From the NCBI RefSeq assembly GCF_001651865.1, contig NZ_LPUX01000068.1:186001-250000 (forward strand): a stretch of 64,000 nucleotides of DNA. The letters run 5' to 3'. The stretch comes from Sinorhizobium glycinis. GTDB lineage: Bacteria > Pseudomonadota > Alphaproteobacteria > Rhizobiales > Rhizobiaceae. Under the pieces are notes generated by a model. The model searched no databases. It had not been told where the DNA came from and saw only the letters and a list, made by a program, of their open reading frames with translations. Positions 46,161-55,147 of the stretch are shown piece by piece (the stretch's first letter is position 1; the number at the start of each line of letters is the position of its first letter). Made by a program: the position numbers and the translations under genes.

Positions 46161-47399
46161 TTAGAGGCCGCTGTTTTCGGCGGCCGTCTTCAGGGCGTCT
46201 TCCGGCGACGTCTGGCCGAGCAGCGCTTCCTGGATCGCCTGCTGCAGTGCAGTCGAAAGCTCCTGATATTTCGGTGTCGTCGGCCGCGGATACATGGCGG
46301 CGAGCCCACGCTTAGCCGCTGCGATCAGCTCTTCCTGGCCCTTGGTCACCCTCGGATCGTCATAGGACGAGGCCCAGATCGGCAGGCTGAGCTTGGCGTA
46401 GCCGTTCTGCGTCTCCTGTGAGGTCATGTGGACGATATATTTCCATGCCTCTTCCGGATGCTTGCTGGTGGTGGTGATGCCGAGCCCCATGGACCCGTTG
46501 ACCGCCGACACCTCGCTCTTGCCGGCAACACCCGGCGCCGGCACGACGCCGACCTTGCCGGCGACCTTGCTCTCCTTGGGATCGTTGGCGAGGTTGTACA
46601 TGTAGGTCCAGTTGAGCGCGAAGGCGGCTTCGCCGTTCTGGAACACCTTGCGTACATCCTCCTCGAGGAATTCCTTCGAATTCGGATTGGTGAGGCCGGA
46701 GGTGTAGCTCGAGACCATGTAGTTCAGGGCGTCGAGACCGCCGCCCGCGGTGAAGGCGGGCTTGCCCGCGTCGAGGAACTTGCCGCCATAGGCGCTGACA
46801 AGGGTCGTATAGTCGCAGATCGCGGCTTCCGCCTGCGACCAACTCCAGGCGATCGGGTTTTCGAGGAGCCCCTTGTCCTTGATCGTCTTTGCCTGCTCGG
46901 CAAGCTCGTCCCAGGTCTTCGGCGGCTCCTTGATGCCGGCCTTCTCGAGGATCTCCTTGTTGTAGAAGAGATACTTGGTGTCGAGGATCCACGGCATGCC
47001 ATAGCGCTTGCCGTCGTATTCCACCGTGGTCCAGGCCCCCGGGAGAATGCCTTTCTTCATCTCGTCCGTAATCCGGTCCGTGACGTCCACGAGCATCTTG
47101 TTGGTCGCATATTCCGCCGGCCAGATAACGTCGAAGAGGACGACGTCGTAGCCGCCGCCGGAGCCCTGGGCCAGAACGGTCTTGTCGTGCAGCCCCTCAT
47201 AAGGGACGAATTCGAGATTGACCTTCACGTCCGGGTTGGCCTTGGTGAAGGCCTCCGTCATGGCGCGCACGTCGGCTTCGCTATAGGCGGCCTGCGCCAT
47301 GAACAGGGCATTGAGGGTGGTTTCCGCATGGGCATGGCCGGTGAATGCGACGCCGATGAGGGTCGCGCCGATCAAGGCGTTGCGTGTGGATTTCAACAT
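46161..47399 (-). CDS. Sugar ABC transporter substrate-binding protein
   Basis: A 412-residue periplasmic binding protein (family 1 extracellular solute-binding). Signal peptide 1-25 (LIGATLIGVAFTGHAHA). Landmarks are KANPDVKVNLEFVPYEGLHDKTVLA, YDVVLFDVIWPAEYA and GSMGLGITTTSKHPEEAWKYI. It is first gene of the operon binding protein - permease - permease - SIS - PfkB - ATPase, divergent from the ROK regulator. Confidence 0.93.
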   Translation of the reverse strand: MLKSTRNALIGATLIGVAFTGHAHAETTLNALFMAQAAYSEADVRAMTEAFTKANPDVKVNLEFVPYEGLHDKTVLAQGSGGGYDVVLFDVIWPAEYATNKMLVDVTDRITDEMKKGILPGAWTTVEYDGKRYGMPWILDTKYLFYNKEILEKAGIKEPPKTWDELAEQAKTIKDKGLLENPIAWSWSQAEAAICDYTTLVSAYGGKFLDAGKPAFTAGGGLDALNYMVSSYTSGLTNPNSKEFLEEDVRKVFQNGEAAFALNWTYMYNLANDPKESKVAGKVGVVPAPGVAGKSEVSAVNGSMGLGITTTSKHPEEAWKYIVHMTSQETQNGYAKLSLPIWASSYDDPRVTKGQEELIAAAKRGLAAMYPRPTTPKYQELSTALQQAIQEALLGQTSPEDALKTAAENSGL

Positions 47400-47565
47400 T
47401 GTCGTCTCCGTAGCTGACCCGTTTCAGTCTTCGCGGCGCGCTCGCGGGCGGGCACACCGCATGCCAGAAATCCGCCGCTTGCGGCGGCTGTCGACAAATT
47501 AAACGGAGCGTTTGCGGCTGCTCTTGCCGCCGCTTCGTTCCCCCGAGGCTCATTCGGCCCCTTAT

Positions 47566-47586
47566 TAAGTCAATTGTCTTGACTTA
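47566..47586. promoter_or_regulatory. Candidate ROK operator
   Basis: TAAGTCAA-TTGTC-TTGACTTA: perfect 8-bp inverted arms with a 5-nt centre, 43 bp before the ROK start in the divergent promoter region of the sugar operon. Confidence 0.65.
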
Positions 47587-47628
47587 TTTCTTCTTCAATA
47601 TTCTAGATGTGTCAAGAGGGATTTCCGG

Positions 47629-48858
47629 ATGAACGAGATTCGCCCGATCCGGGCCAAGAGCGGCACCAATCAGGAAGGGGCGAGCGCCCACAACCGGCGC
47701 GTCATGATCGATGCCCTCAGGCTGAATGGGCAACTCTCACGGGCGGATCTTGCGCGCGCGACAGCGCTCACCAAGCAGGCCGTCTCCAACATCATCGAGG
47801 AGCTCGAGAACGATGGGCTCGTCGCCTCGCTCGCGGCCGTCCGTAAGGGCCGCGGCCAGCCCTCGACACCCTATCGGCTGGTGCCGGAAGGCGCCTTTGC
47901 CATCGGCCTGCAGATCGATCGGCATGTGACGCGCACGATCGCGGTCGACCTCGTCGGCACCGTGCTTGCCCGCAAGGAGGCGAACCTGCCCGCCGGCGGA
48001 CCGGCAAAGGGCGTCGAGACCATCCTGGCGCTGATCGCCGAGACGCGGCGCGAACTGGAGGCGATCGCGCCGAAGTCGAAGGATCGCCTGGTCGGCCTCG
48101 GCGTCGCCATCCCGGGGCCTTTCGGCATTGAGGCCGATCAGGACGACCCCTGGATGATGGCGGCCTGGCAGAGTTTTCCGCTGCTGGACGCGCTTTCGAT
48201 CGGGACGAGCCTCGACGTGCGCCTGCAGAACGACGCGGCGGCCGCGGCGACGGCGGAGAAGTTGGTCGGCGCCGCCCACGGCGTGGACCACGCCCTTTGC
48301 ATCTATCTCGGATACGGCCTCGGCGCCGGCCTGATCCTCAACGGCGAACTCTATCGCGGCGCCAACGGGAACGCCGGCGAGATCGGCATGATCCTCAGCC
48401 GGCCGCCCGGCGGAGCGGACGCCGACAGGGCCCCGCTCGAACACCGCGCATCGATCGCCTCTCTCTGCAAGATCCTTGATCTCGATCCTGCCGATCCCGA
48501 GCTTTACGGCCGCATCGACGCCGCCGCCGGCGCGCCGGAGGCGCGTGTTGCAACCTGGGTTGCCGACATCGCCTTCGAGTTGCGGGCCGCCATCCAGATA
48601 CTCGAGACTGTCTTCGATCCGCAGACGATCATCCTGTGCGGCGGCATGCCCCGCGGGCTCGCTCGACGACTCCTCGACGCCCTCCATCCGCTGCTCCCCT
48701 CGATCGCCGAGCGGCGGGGGCGGAGCGCGCCGCGACTGCAACTGGGCTTCACGGACCCCTGGGCGGTCGCGATCGGTGCGGCCGCGGAACCGATCAGCCG
48801 GACCTTCGATCCGCGTTTTTCGGCGATCCTGAAGACGCGGGCTGTTGGTGCGGCTTGA
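47629..48858 (+). CDS. ROK-family transcriptional regulator (XylR/NagC-like)
   Basis: A 409-residue regulator. N-terminal winged HTH (about 20-80: LNGQLSRADLARATALTKQAVSNIIEELENDGLV), C-terminal ROK/ASKHA domain with VGLGVAIPGPFG, the DNDAAAAATAEKL-like segment (LQNDAAAAATAEKLVGAA) and YLGYGLGAGLILNGELYRGANGNAGEIG. The usual Cys-rich zinc motif is not obvious. Divergent from the sugar operon with a palindrome between, so it most likely represses the operon until the sugar binds. Confidence 0.92.
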   Translation: MNEIRPIRAKSGTNQEGASAHNRRVMIDALRLNGQLSRADLARATALTKQAVSNIIEELENDGLVASLAAVRKGRGQPSTPYRLVPEGAFAIGLQIDRHVTRTIAVDLVGTVLARKEANLPAGGPAKGVETILALIAETRRELEAIAPKSKDRLVGLGVAIPGPFGIEADQDDPWMMAAWQSFPLLDALSIGTSLDVRLQNDAAAAATAEKLVGAAHGVDHALCIYLGYGLGAGLILNGELYRGANGNAGEIGMILSRPPGGADADRAPLEHRASIASLCKILDLDPADPELYGRIDAAAGAPEARVATWVADIAFELRAAIQILETVFDPQTIILCGGMPRGLARRLLDALHPLLPSIAERRGRSAPRLQLGFTDPWAVAIGAAAEPISRTFDPRFSAILKTRAVGAA

Positions 48859-49688
48859 TTGCGGCAGCGCGGCGCTGCACCGCGTTCCGTTTGCGGGTGT
48901 TCCTGTTGTTACTTGAAATAATATCGATATAGGCCCAGTCGGCCCGAAGCTGCGATTTTGGCCAAATTGATGGATGGGTTAGGCCGCTATGCAATCAGCA
49001 GCACGAGGTGACTGCGCCTCTGAAGATTGGCCAACCGGTCCTCAGCAGACCCCATAGCGGCCCAGCTCCGACTGCGGACAGAAGCAAGCACTCGGCGGGG
49101 GATTTAAGCTCAAAAGGGATTGACGCAAAGCCCGTTACAGAAGATCGCATAATGTATCGTCTGGAAGCGGATCAGGTTGCATGATGCATCAGCAGCGGCG
49201 TGAAAATTGGAAAATTGGGGAGGGAAGCAAACCGCCGCAAATCTGTTAGCCGATGGCGACGGCGGTCTCAGACGGCCGCGATGAGACCCTCGTGATTTTT
49301 GGCCGACCCACTCGGAAAGATCGGTCCAAAGCTGCTGATCCAGGTCAAGCCGCGTCGCACAACAGTCCGGGCCGTGCACCCATGGCGCCAGATGATGCAG
49401 CCCACTCTGGAGGTCGTGATCGGGTTGAGACTTGCGTCGCCGCCGTTGATCTGGGCGAGGTGCACGCCTCGTCAATCTTGGCGAATTCTTGTGCTTGATA
49501 CCCAGATCGGATAACCTTGCCTGAGCCAGCGGCAAGCTGGCGTTGATCTGAGCTACGTTCTACCAATGTAAAGACATCTCGTGGCGTTACTTACGGGTTG
49601 GCGCTTGTTATCCGAAAGTTTTTTCTATACTATCAACTTTCAAGTTTTATCACCGGTAAATTAACTATTATCGGAAGGAGACGTTCTC
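48859..49688. other. 830-bp intergenic region before the accessory cluster
   Basis: No supported gene on either strand. A plus-strand ribosome site (AAGGAG) at its right end serves the lipoprotein gene. AT content rises towards 49.6 kb, marking the edge of the accessory region. Frames of 60-140 codons have no recognisable domain. Confidence 0.5.
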
Positions 49689-50012
49689 GTGTTCTTAAAA
49701 CGTGTTTCCGTCCTCCTATCGGTCCTTTTGACCGCGTGCGTGCCATCATGGCGGTTTCCGGCACCTCTTCCCTCCGAAGCCAGCAACTGTCAGAACACAC
49801 GTCCAAGTGCCGCCGAATCTGCGGACTGGAGCCGAGCACAAAGGCTAAATACACGCGAATCCTATAGGGCTTTCCTCGCGAGGTATCCTCGTAGTTGCTA
49901 CGCAGGCTCGGCCGTCAGCAGGATGAAGACAAAGGTTCAAAAGCAACCTGTCGCCGTACGAAACTTGCCGGTAAAGTATCGGCGGACTTGGTCCGGACGA
50001 ACAGCCTACTAG
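49689..50012 (+). CDS. Small lipoprotein, function unknown
   Basis: A 107-residue protein. The N-terminus MFLKRVSVLLSVLLTAC ends in a lipobox (LTAC), so it should be lipidated. GTG start with AAGGAG 8 nt upstream. A TPR-like stretch ESYRAFLARYPRSCYAGSA resembles the segment FERFVKAFPTSQLAAEA of the caspase-like protein at 52874. It is 102 nt upstream of the double glycosyltransferase gene on the same strand. Family not recognised. Confidence 0.65.
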   Translation: MFLKRVSVLLSVLLTACVPSWRFPAPLPSEASNCQNTRPSAAESADWSRAQRLNTRESYRAFLARYPRSCYAGSAVSRMKTKVQKQPVAVRNLPVKYRRTWSGRTAY

Positions 50013-50114
50013 GCATTGGACGCTCCTCCGGTTGCGAATTCTGTGAGAGATGCCGAGCGGCAAACGGGGAACGCATGATTATCTCAGAATTGGAAACATC
50101 CTCCAGGTCGGCTG

Positions 50115-52376
50115 ATGCACTTTGATGTTGTTCATGCTGCCGATCCACGTTTTCAAGGCGGGACGTCGAGCGCATTAAGAGCCGAATTAAAGGCAGCGAG
50201 CCTTTGGGGGTTGAGCTGTGGTTTTCTGCCATTTCTAGGGCATCAACAGTCTCCCGTTGGCGTCTTCGATAGCCGCTTGGCGGCCGCGATCGAGCAGTCG
50301 AATATTGTTTGGCTGACCGGATCGGAAGAGGCGACCTGCGACATCCTTCTGGCGCATCATCCTGCCGTGTTTGAACGGATGCCGCTTTCGCCGGTGCGTT
50401 TGCGGCCTCGTCGCGTCGTGTGTGTGGTTCATCATCCTCTATTCGATGGCCGACGCGTTCAGCAATACGATCTCGCAGTCGTAGAGCGCGTTTTGGATCG
50501 CCTTTTCGGCGCTCCCGTCGCCTTTGCTCCCGTCGGTCCGAAAGTCAGATCTCAACTCGAAGGACTCGGCAGGCAAGGGCCTACACTTCTGCGGCGCGAT
50601 CTATGGAACATGGTCGACCTCACCGAATGGCCCAAGCACCAGAGAAAGGCCCCAAAAGACTGCGCTAGTCTGGGGCGACACACGAGAGGGGACCCGATGA
50701 AGTGGCCCGATTGTGTGGACGATCTGCGGGCAGCCTATCCGGACCGGGCTGATTTCAGCATCAGAGTCCTTGGCGGCGTTCCCGACACAGTCCAGCAGTG
50801 GATCGGCTCAAACTGGGAAATCCGTGATTTTACCGAAACCGACGTACCCGACTTTCTCGGTCGCCTGGACTTTTACGTCTATTTCCACAGCAAGAATTGG
50901 GTGGAGGCGTTCGGTATTTGTGTCGCGGAAGCAATGGCCAGCGGTTTGGTAACGGTGCTCGATCCCTCATTTAAGGATCTCTTCGAAGATGGCGCCGCCT
51001 ACTGCGATATTGCTGAAACGGGGAACGTCATCGAGCGGTTCATCACTTCGCCTCAAGCTTACGTCCAGCAATCAAATGCCGCGCGAGAACTCGTCCGGAG
51101 GAAATTTGCGATTGATCGGTACCCTGAACGCATGGCTCGCCTCTACGATGATCTGGAACTGCCTACGGTCGCGGTCCTGAAGAACAGTCGAACGATAATT
51201 AATAGTTATGCGAATGAGAGCATTGCCGAAGACAACTTGGTCCGTTCACCGCCGAGGCGCATGGGCACAAGGCGACGAATACTTTTCGTAGCCACGAATG
51301 GAATAGGACTGGGACACATCACTCGTCTGATGGCTGTCGCGGAGCGTATGTCTGATGACGTGGATACCATCTTCTTTACGAGATCGGGCGGCGCCGCCCT
51401 GGCCCACGGGCGAGGTCACGCCGTAGACTACATCCCTTGCGGCCTGGCGATGGGCGTTACGGACGCAAGTTGGAACAGGGCATATGCGCAAGAGCTGCTG
51501 AGCGCAGTGGAAGCCTTCGATGTTTCGGCGGTGGTGTTTGATGGCAATAGGCCATTCCCGGGATTGATTGCCGTTGCCGAAAGCCGGCGTGATTTGGCCT
51601 GGATATGGATACGTCGCGCCTTGTGGCGCGTTGGTCATGAGTTCAGTGCGGACGCGCAGGACGTATTCGACATGGTAATAGAGCCGGGTGAATTTGCCCA
51701 TGATGAGGACCACGGGCCAACTCGCAATTTGCCTGGCGCGGTGGCCGTCCCCCCCTTGCTACTTTTGGACCCCGGCACCGGATTGCCCCGGAGCGAAGCC
51801 GCCGCCAAACTAGGCATCAATCCAGACCACTTCACTGTCGCAGTACAACTTGGCTCACAGCGTAATTTCGACTTCGCAGGCATGCCCGAGCTGATTTTCG
51901 CCGGGCTCGCAAGGCGACATGTGCAAACGGTCCAGATCCTCAATCCGCTTGCCAAGCCCTGTAAAGAGGATGCGTCGACAGTTCCACGCAGAAGCCTTTA
52001 TCCCCTGGCGGAATATTTCTCGGCGGTCGATCTTCTCGTGACTAACGCCGGATATAACAGCTTCCATGAAAGCATCTTTGGGGGAATCCCCTCGATTTTC
52101 CTCCCCAATGAAGCGCCTGAAATGGACGACCAGCATCTTCGCGCTGCTTATGCCCAGTCGGCAGGGTTGGGCTTATGCTTGAGATATTCCGAGTTGAATC
52201 GCGTGAATGAAACGCTCAATCTGGCGCTGTCCGATGACTTCAGGGCCGAGGTTCGCCGGCGATCAGCGCGCCTCGATTTCGTCAATGGTTCGGCCATTGC
52301 CGCGAGGGTGATCGAGCAGCTTGTCTTCAGTATTCGCGCTGACCGGCCTTTGCATGCCTCGATTGCTCGCACGTGA
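50115..52376 (+). CDS. Fused double glycosyltransferase (GT4-like + GT28/MurG-like)
   Basis: A 753-residue protein with two GT-B domains. Residues ~1-345 are GT4-like, with the EX7E motif in WVEAFGICVAEAMA (E264/E272). Residues ~385-745 are GT28/UGT-like, with the MurG-type glycine loop NGIGLGHITR (395-404) and the donor-binding end LLVTNAGYNSFHESIFGGIPSIFLPN (~650). No membrane segment seen. A single polypeptide could add two successive sugars. The 3' end overlaps the convergent gene at 52327 by 50 bp. The start is the first ATG of the domain; the Shine-Dalgarno is weak. Acceptor unknown. Confidence 0.82.
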   Translation: MHFDVVHAADPRFQGGTSSALRAELKAASLWGLSCGFLPFLGHQQSPVGVFDSRLAAAIEQSNIVWLTGSEEATCDILLAHHPAVFERMPLSPVRLRPRRVVCVVHHPLFDGRRVQQYDLAVVERVLDRLFGAPVAFAPVGPKVRSQLEGLGRQGPTLLRRDLWNMVDLTEWPKHQRKAPKDCASLGRHTRGDPMKWPDCVDDLRAAYPDRADFSIRVLGGVPDTVQQWIGSNWEIRDFTETDVPDFLGRLDFYVYFHSKNWVEAFGICVAEAMASGLVTVLDPSFKDLFEDGAAYCDIAETGNVIERFITSPQAYVQQSNAARELVRRKFAIDRYPERMARLYDDLELPTVAVLKNSRTIINSYANESIAEDNLVRSPPRRMGTRRRILFVATNGIGLGHITRLMAVAERMSDDVDTIFFTRSGGAALAHGRGHAVDYIPCGLAMGVTDASWNRAYAQELLSAVEAFDVSAVVFDGNRPFPGLIAVAESRRDLAWIWIRRALWRVGHEFSADAQDVFDMVIEPGEFAHDEDHGPTRNLPGAVAVPPLLLLDPGTGLPRSEAAAKLGINPDHFTVAVQLGSQRNFDFAGMPELIFAGLARRHVQTVQILNPLAKPCKEDASTVPRRSLYPLAEYFSAVDLLVTNAGYNSFHESIFGGIPSIFLPNEAPEMDDQHLRAAYAQSAGLGLCLRYSELNRVNETLNLALSDDFRAEVRRRSARLDFVNGSAIAARVIEQLVFSIRADRPLHASIART

Positions 52377-52845
52377 TCTGTTGGATGATGTCGGCTCCTA
52401 TTTGATTGGCAAGAAATTCGTCGATGCTCGATGACAGCACAATTTCGTTTGAGATGTCCCATTTCGCCATGATCAATGCCCAGCGCTGGCGAACATATCT
52501 GCCATAGTTTTCCGCGGGCACCAAAGGCAAGTGCTGGCGTGTTGGAATGAATTCAAACGGAGCGGAACGGGAAGCAATCAGGTCCAGACGCAATTCAGAC
52601 AGGACAACAATTGGAAATTCGGAGTGGGCCTTGCAAGCCTGCACCGCCGTATCAATAATCTCTATAATATTATCGGGGATTACGCCGAGGACGGAGATCA
52701 GGCTCCTGGGATTAGCCTCGAGCGTGGGGTCTTGGAAGACATAATGCAGGCTCTTCTCTTCCTCGGCTGAATCGATGGCGCTCGAGTTTCTTGTGGACCT
52801 GCCTAGCGAAAAGTACCAGCCAGCTCTGTCGACAATCCAGCGCAT
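52327..52845 (-). CDS. Conserved-looking protein of unknown function
   Basis: A 172-residue soluble protein. The part FPIVVLSELRLDLIASRSAPFEFIPTRQHLP followed by YGRYVRQRWALIMAKWDISNEIVL resembles proteins I have seen near polysaccharide glycosyltransferases, but I cannot name a family. ATG at 52845 has GGGAGG immediately upstream (short spacing); the frame extends further into the upstream gene, so a TTG start is possible. It follows the caspase-like gene on the same strand (28-nt gap) and is probably cotranscribed with it. Its 3' end overlaps the glycosyltransferase gene antisense by 50 bp. Confidence 0.6.
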   Translation of the reverse strand: MRWIVDRAGWYFSLGRSTRNSSAIDSAEEEKSLHYVFQDPTLEANPRSLISVLGVIPDNIIEIIDTAVQACKAHSEFPIVVLSELRLDLIASRSAPFEFIPTRQHLPLVPAENYGRYVRQRWALIMAKWDISNEIVLSSSIDEFLANQIGADIIQQITCEQSRHAKAGQREY

Positions 52846-52873
52846 TGCCCTCCCCGTCTTTATGAGACCAATC

Positions 52874-55012
52874 TCAAAGTCCGTTTTGCTGAACGAATAG
52901 TTCAACCTCTCCTTCGACCGCCTCTCGTGTGGCATCATCCAGTTTTTCGCCAATGGACGTCCTGGTTTGCTCCGCCCCTTCGACCTTGAAACGGGTCGCC
53001 AGCACTGCGTTGAAATATGCCCGGCGCAGATCCGGCTTTCCGCGAGCGAAGGAGCCTTGGGCGTAACCTTTGGCAAGTTCGAGATACGCGTCCTCAAAGC
53101 CCCGGCGAGCCGACAATTCAAACAGTGAAAGTGCGCGTTTGGTATCGCGGGATACCTTGCCATCGCCTTTCAGAAGGAGACGGCCTGCGTAAAGTGGCGC
53201 ATACTGGTTGCCCATCTCCGTCGCGCGGAGCATCAGATCGAGACCCCGTTTGACATCCTTGGGCACGCCCTGGCCGCTGACATAGGCACGACCGAGGCTG
53301 CTTATCGCATCGATCTGTCCGGCATCGGCTGCTGCGGCGTAAAGCTTTGTCGCCTCGACATCATCCTTCTTCACACCTGTGCCGCGGCGGAAGCTGTCGC
53401 CCAAAGCATTGATCGCATTCGACCAGCCGCTTGATGCTGCGAGTTTGTACCATAGAATCCCTTCCTCGGGGATTTTTGGTACGCCTTGGCCGCGTATGTA
53501 AGCTGCTCCAACGTTCGTCCTTGCTCTGAGATTTCCAAGAGACGCCGCCTTCATGTATAGATCGAAGGCGCGCTTGTAATCCACCTCGCGCCCCAACCCG
53601 ACACGCGCCATGTATCCGAGATTGACGAGTGCGGCGCTGTATTGCTGCTCGCCCGCGAGTTCATAGAAGTGTTCTGCCCAGTCATAGCGTCGGGCTATTT
53701 CCAGAATCCGGCCGAACTGGTACTGCAGACGCGCATTTGTGGGATTTGCAGCCAGAGCGAAGCCACAGGCTCGCAGTCCATCACGAACATTCACGAGGCC
53801 GTTCGTGACACCAGGAACAACACGTTGTGGGTCGTTTGGATCGGCTGCGTAGAGGTCGCAATCCGTTACAAGAGTTTTCATTCCGCTGACTGTAGCCGGC
53901 ATTTCGCGTGGCCAGATACGAAAAGTCTCGCTTACGGCGCGCTCGCCGGCCTGCTGAAAAACAAACTCCTCACCAGCGGCTGCAGTCTTTGCACTCAATG
54001 GCGCCTCGGTGGAAATCGGTGTCGCAGCAAGTGCGCCAGTGACAAAAAGCCCGCGCTCATGCAGGGCCGCAATCTGGAGTTTGCTGCGTTCAAGTGCTTC
54101 CGCCGCAAGCTGGCTCGTGGGAAATGCCTTCACGAAGCGTTCGAAATCCGTCGGGTCGGGACTATCCTGAATGAAGTGCCAGAGCACCCGATCGAGCGTC
54201 AGTTCCCCGTTGCCGGCCGAGCCCTCGGGTGCCGATTTAACGTCGCCCGGTCGAAAGACAAACCTGGTCTCGATCGAGCCGGTGATCCACGGTATCTGCG
54301 ATCCGTTGGTGGCGACGCGCACGTCTCCGCGCACTGTCCTGAATGTGTCGTAAACGTCGAGTCCCGGCTGCTGGAGTGCATTCGCAAGCGCCGACGAATA
54401 AGGGCTGTTCACGCCCGTGCCGTCATAAGCCACTTCGCCGGCGCCTGTGGCGAAGGCGATGAGAACCTGGCCTGCGCCGGCCTCGATATTCGCCAGACCC
54501 TCCTCCAGTCCCTTTTGGGCTGTGAGGGGATTGTTGCGGCAGGCGTCGAGGATGACCAATTTGACACCAACCGGATCGTCCTTGACGATGTCGATGAGGG
54601 AATTGAGGGCGATGGCGTCATCAATAACCTCCTTCGCCGATCCCGTTCTTACATCGACGGGTAGTAGCAGGTTTCGCCCTTCATGCTGCAACGCGTGCCC
54701 CGCATAGTAGAGAATGGCCATGTCGGCGCCGACAAGATGGGCGCGGATTGCACCTTCGAGGTCGTCGACGGCTGCCTTCCTGACGTCGTAGAAAAGCAGG
54801 ACATCGAACCCAAGCTCCGTCAGCGTCGCGGCAATCAGCTTGGAATCGTTTTTTGGATTTGCCAGAGGCGCAAACTCGTATTCACCGTTCCCAACCACGA
54901 CAGCCGCTCGCCGTTCCGCGTAGGCCGCCGATGAGAACGCCACCAAGAAAAGCGCCACCACCGGGATCAGGAAAGTCCATCTAAGCCGCAAGGAAGAAAT
55001 TTTGTGCGTCAT
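52874..55012 (-). CDS. Exported caspase-like (C14) protease with Sel1 repeats
   Basis: A 712-residue protein. Signal peptide 1-32 (FLIPVVALFLVAFSSAAYA). Caspase-like domain ~34-260 with the catalytic dyad H106 (YYAGHALQ) and C158 (VILDACRNN). After a linker, Sel1/TPR-like repeats cover about 430-660 (GYMARVGLGREVDYKRAFDLYMKAA, GAAYIRGQGVPKIPEEGILWYKLAA, GRAYVSGQGVPKDVKRGLDLM). Both catalytic residues are kept, so it may be an active periplasmic metacaspase-like peptidase. Divergent from the radical SAM gene with 135 bp between. Confidence 0.9.
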   Translation of the reverse strand: MTHKISSLRLRWTFLIPVVALFLVAFSSAAYAERRAAVVVGNGEYEFAPLANPKNDSKLIAATLTELGFDVLLFYDVRKAAVDDLEGAIRAHLVGADMAILYYAGHALQHEGRNLLLPVDVRTGSAKEVIDDAIALNSLIDIVKDDPVGVKLVILDACRNNPLTAQKGLEEGLANIEAGAGQVLIAFATGAGEVAYDGTGVNSPYSSALANALQQPGLDVYDTFRTVRGDVRVATNGSQIPWITGSIETRFVFRPGDVKSAPEGSAGNGELTLDRVLWHFIQDSPDPTDFERFVKAFPTSQLAAEALERSKLQIAALHERGLFVTGALAATPISTEAPLSAKTAAAGEEFVFQQAGERAVSETFRIWPREMPATVSGMKTLVTDCDLYAADPNDPQRVVPGVTNGLVNVRDGLRACGFALAANPTNARLQYQFGRILEIARRYDWAEHFYELAGEQQYSAALVNLGYMARVGLGREVDYKRAFDLYMKAASLGNLRARTNVGAAYIRGQGVPKIPEEGILWYKLAASSGWSNAINALGDSFRRGTGVKKDDVEATKLYAAAADAGQIDAISSLGRAYVSGQGVPKDVKRGLDLMLRATEMGNQYAPLYAGRLLLKGDGKVSRDTKRALSLFELSARRGFEDAYLELAKGYAQGSFARGKPDLRRAYFNAVLATRFKVEGAEQTRTSIGEKLDDATREAVEGEVELFVQQNGL

Positions 55013-55147
55013 TGGCCGGTAAGCCTGATTGTTGGTTTCGATCTCTTGATCAGCGACAAGATTTACATGACGTTATAGTAATTCAATTTTTGCAGCTTCG
55101 CATGCGGGAAAAAGGATCAAAGCCTAGGGGGCATTTCCAGAGGCGCT

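Noticed and set aside
45206-47417. Long plus-strand frames of 246 and 329 codons
   Set aside because: Antisense to the sugar permease and binding-protein genes, which have clear motifs.
49110-49535. 141-codon minus-strand frame in the gap before the accessory cluster
   Set aside because: No recognisable domain; overlapping short frames on both strands look equally random.
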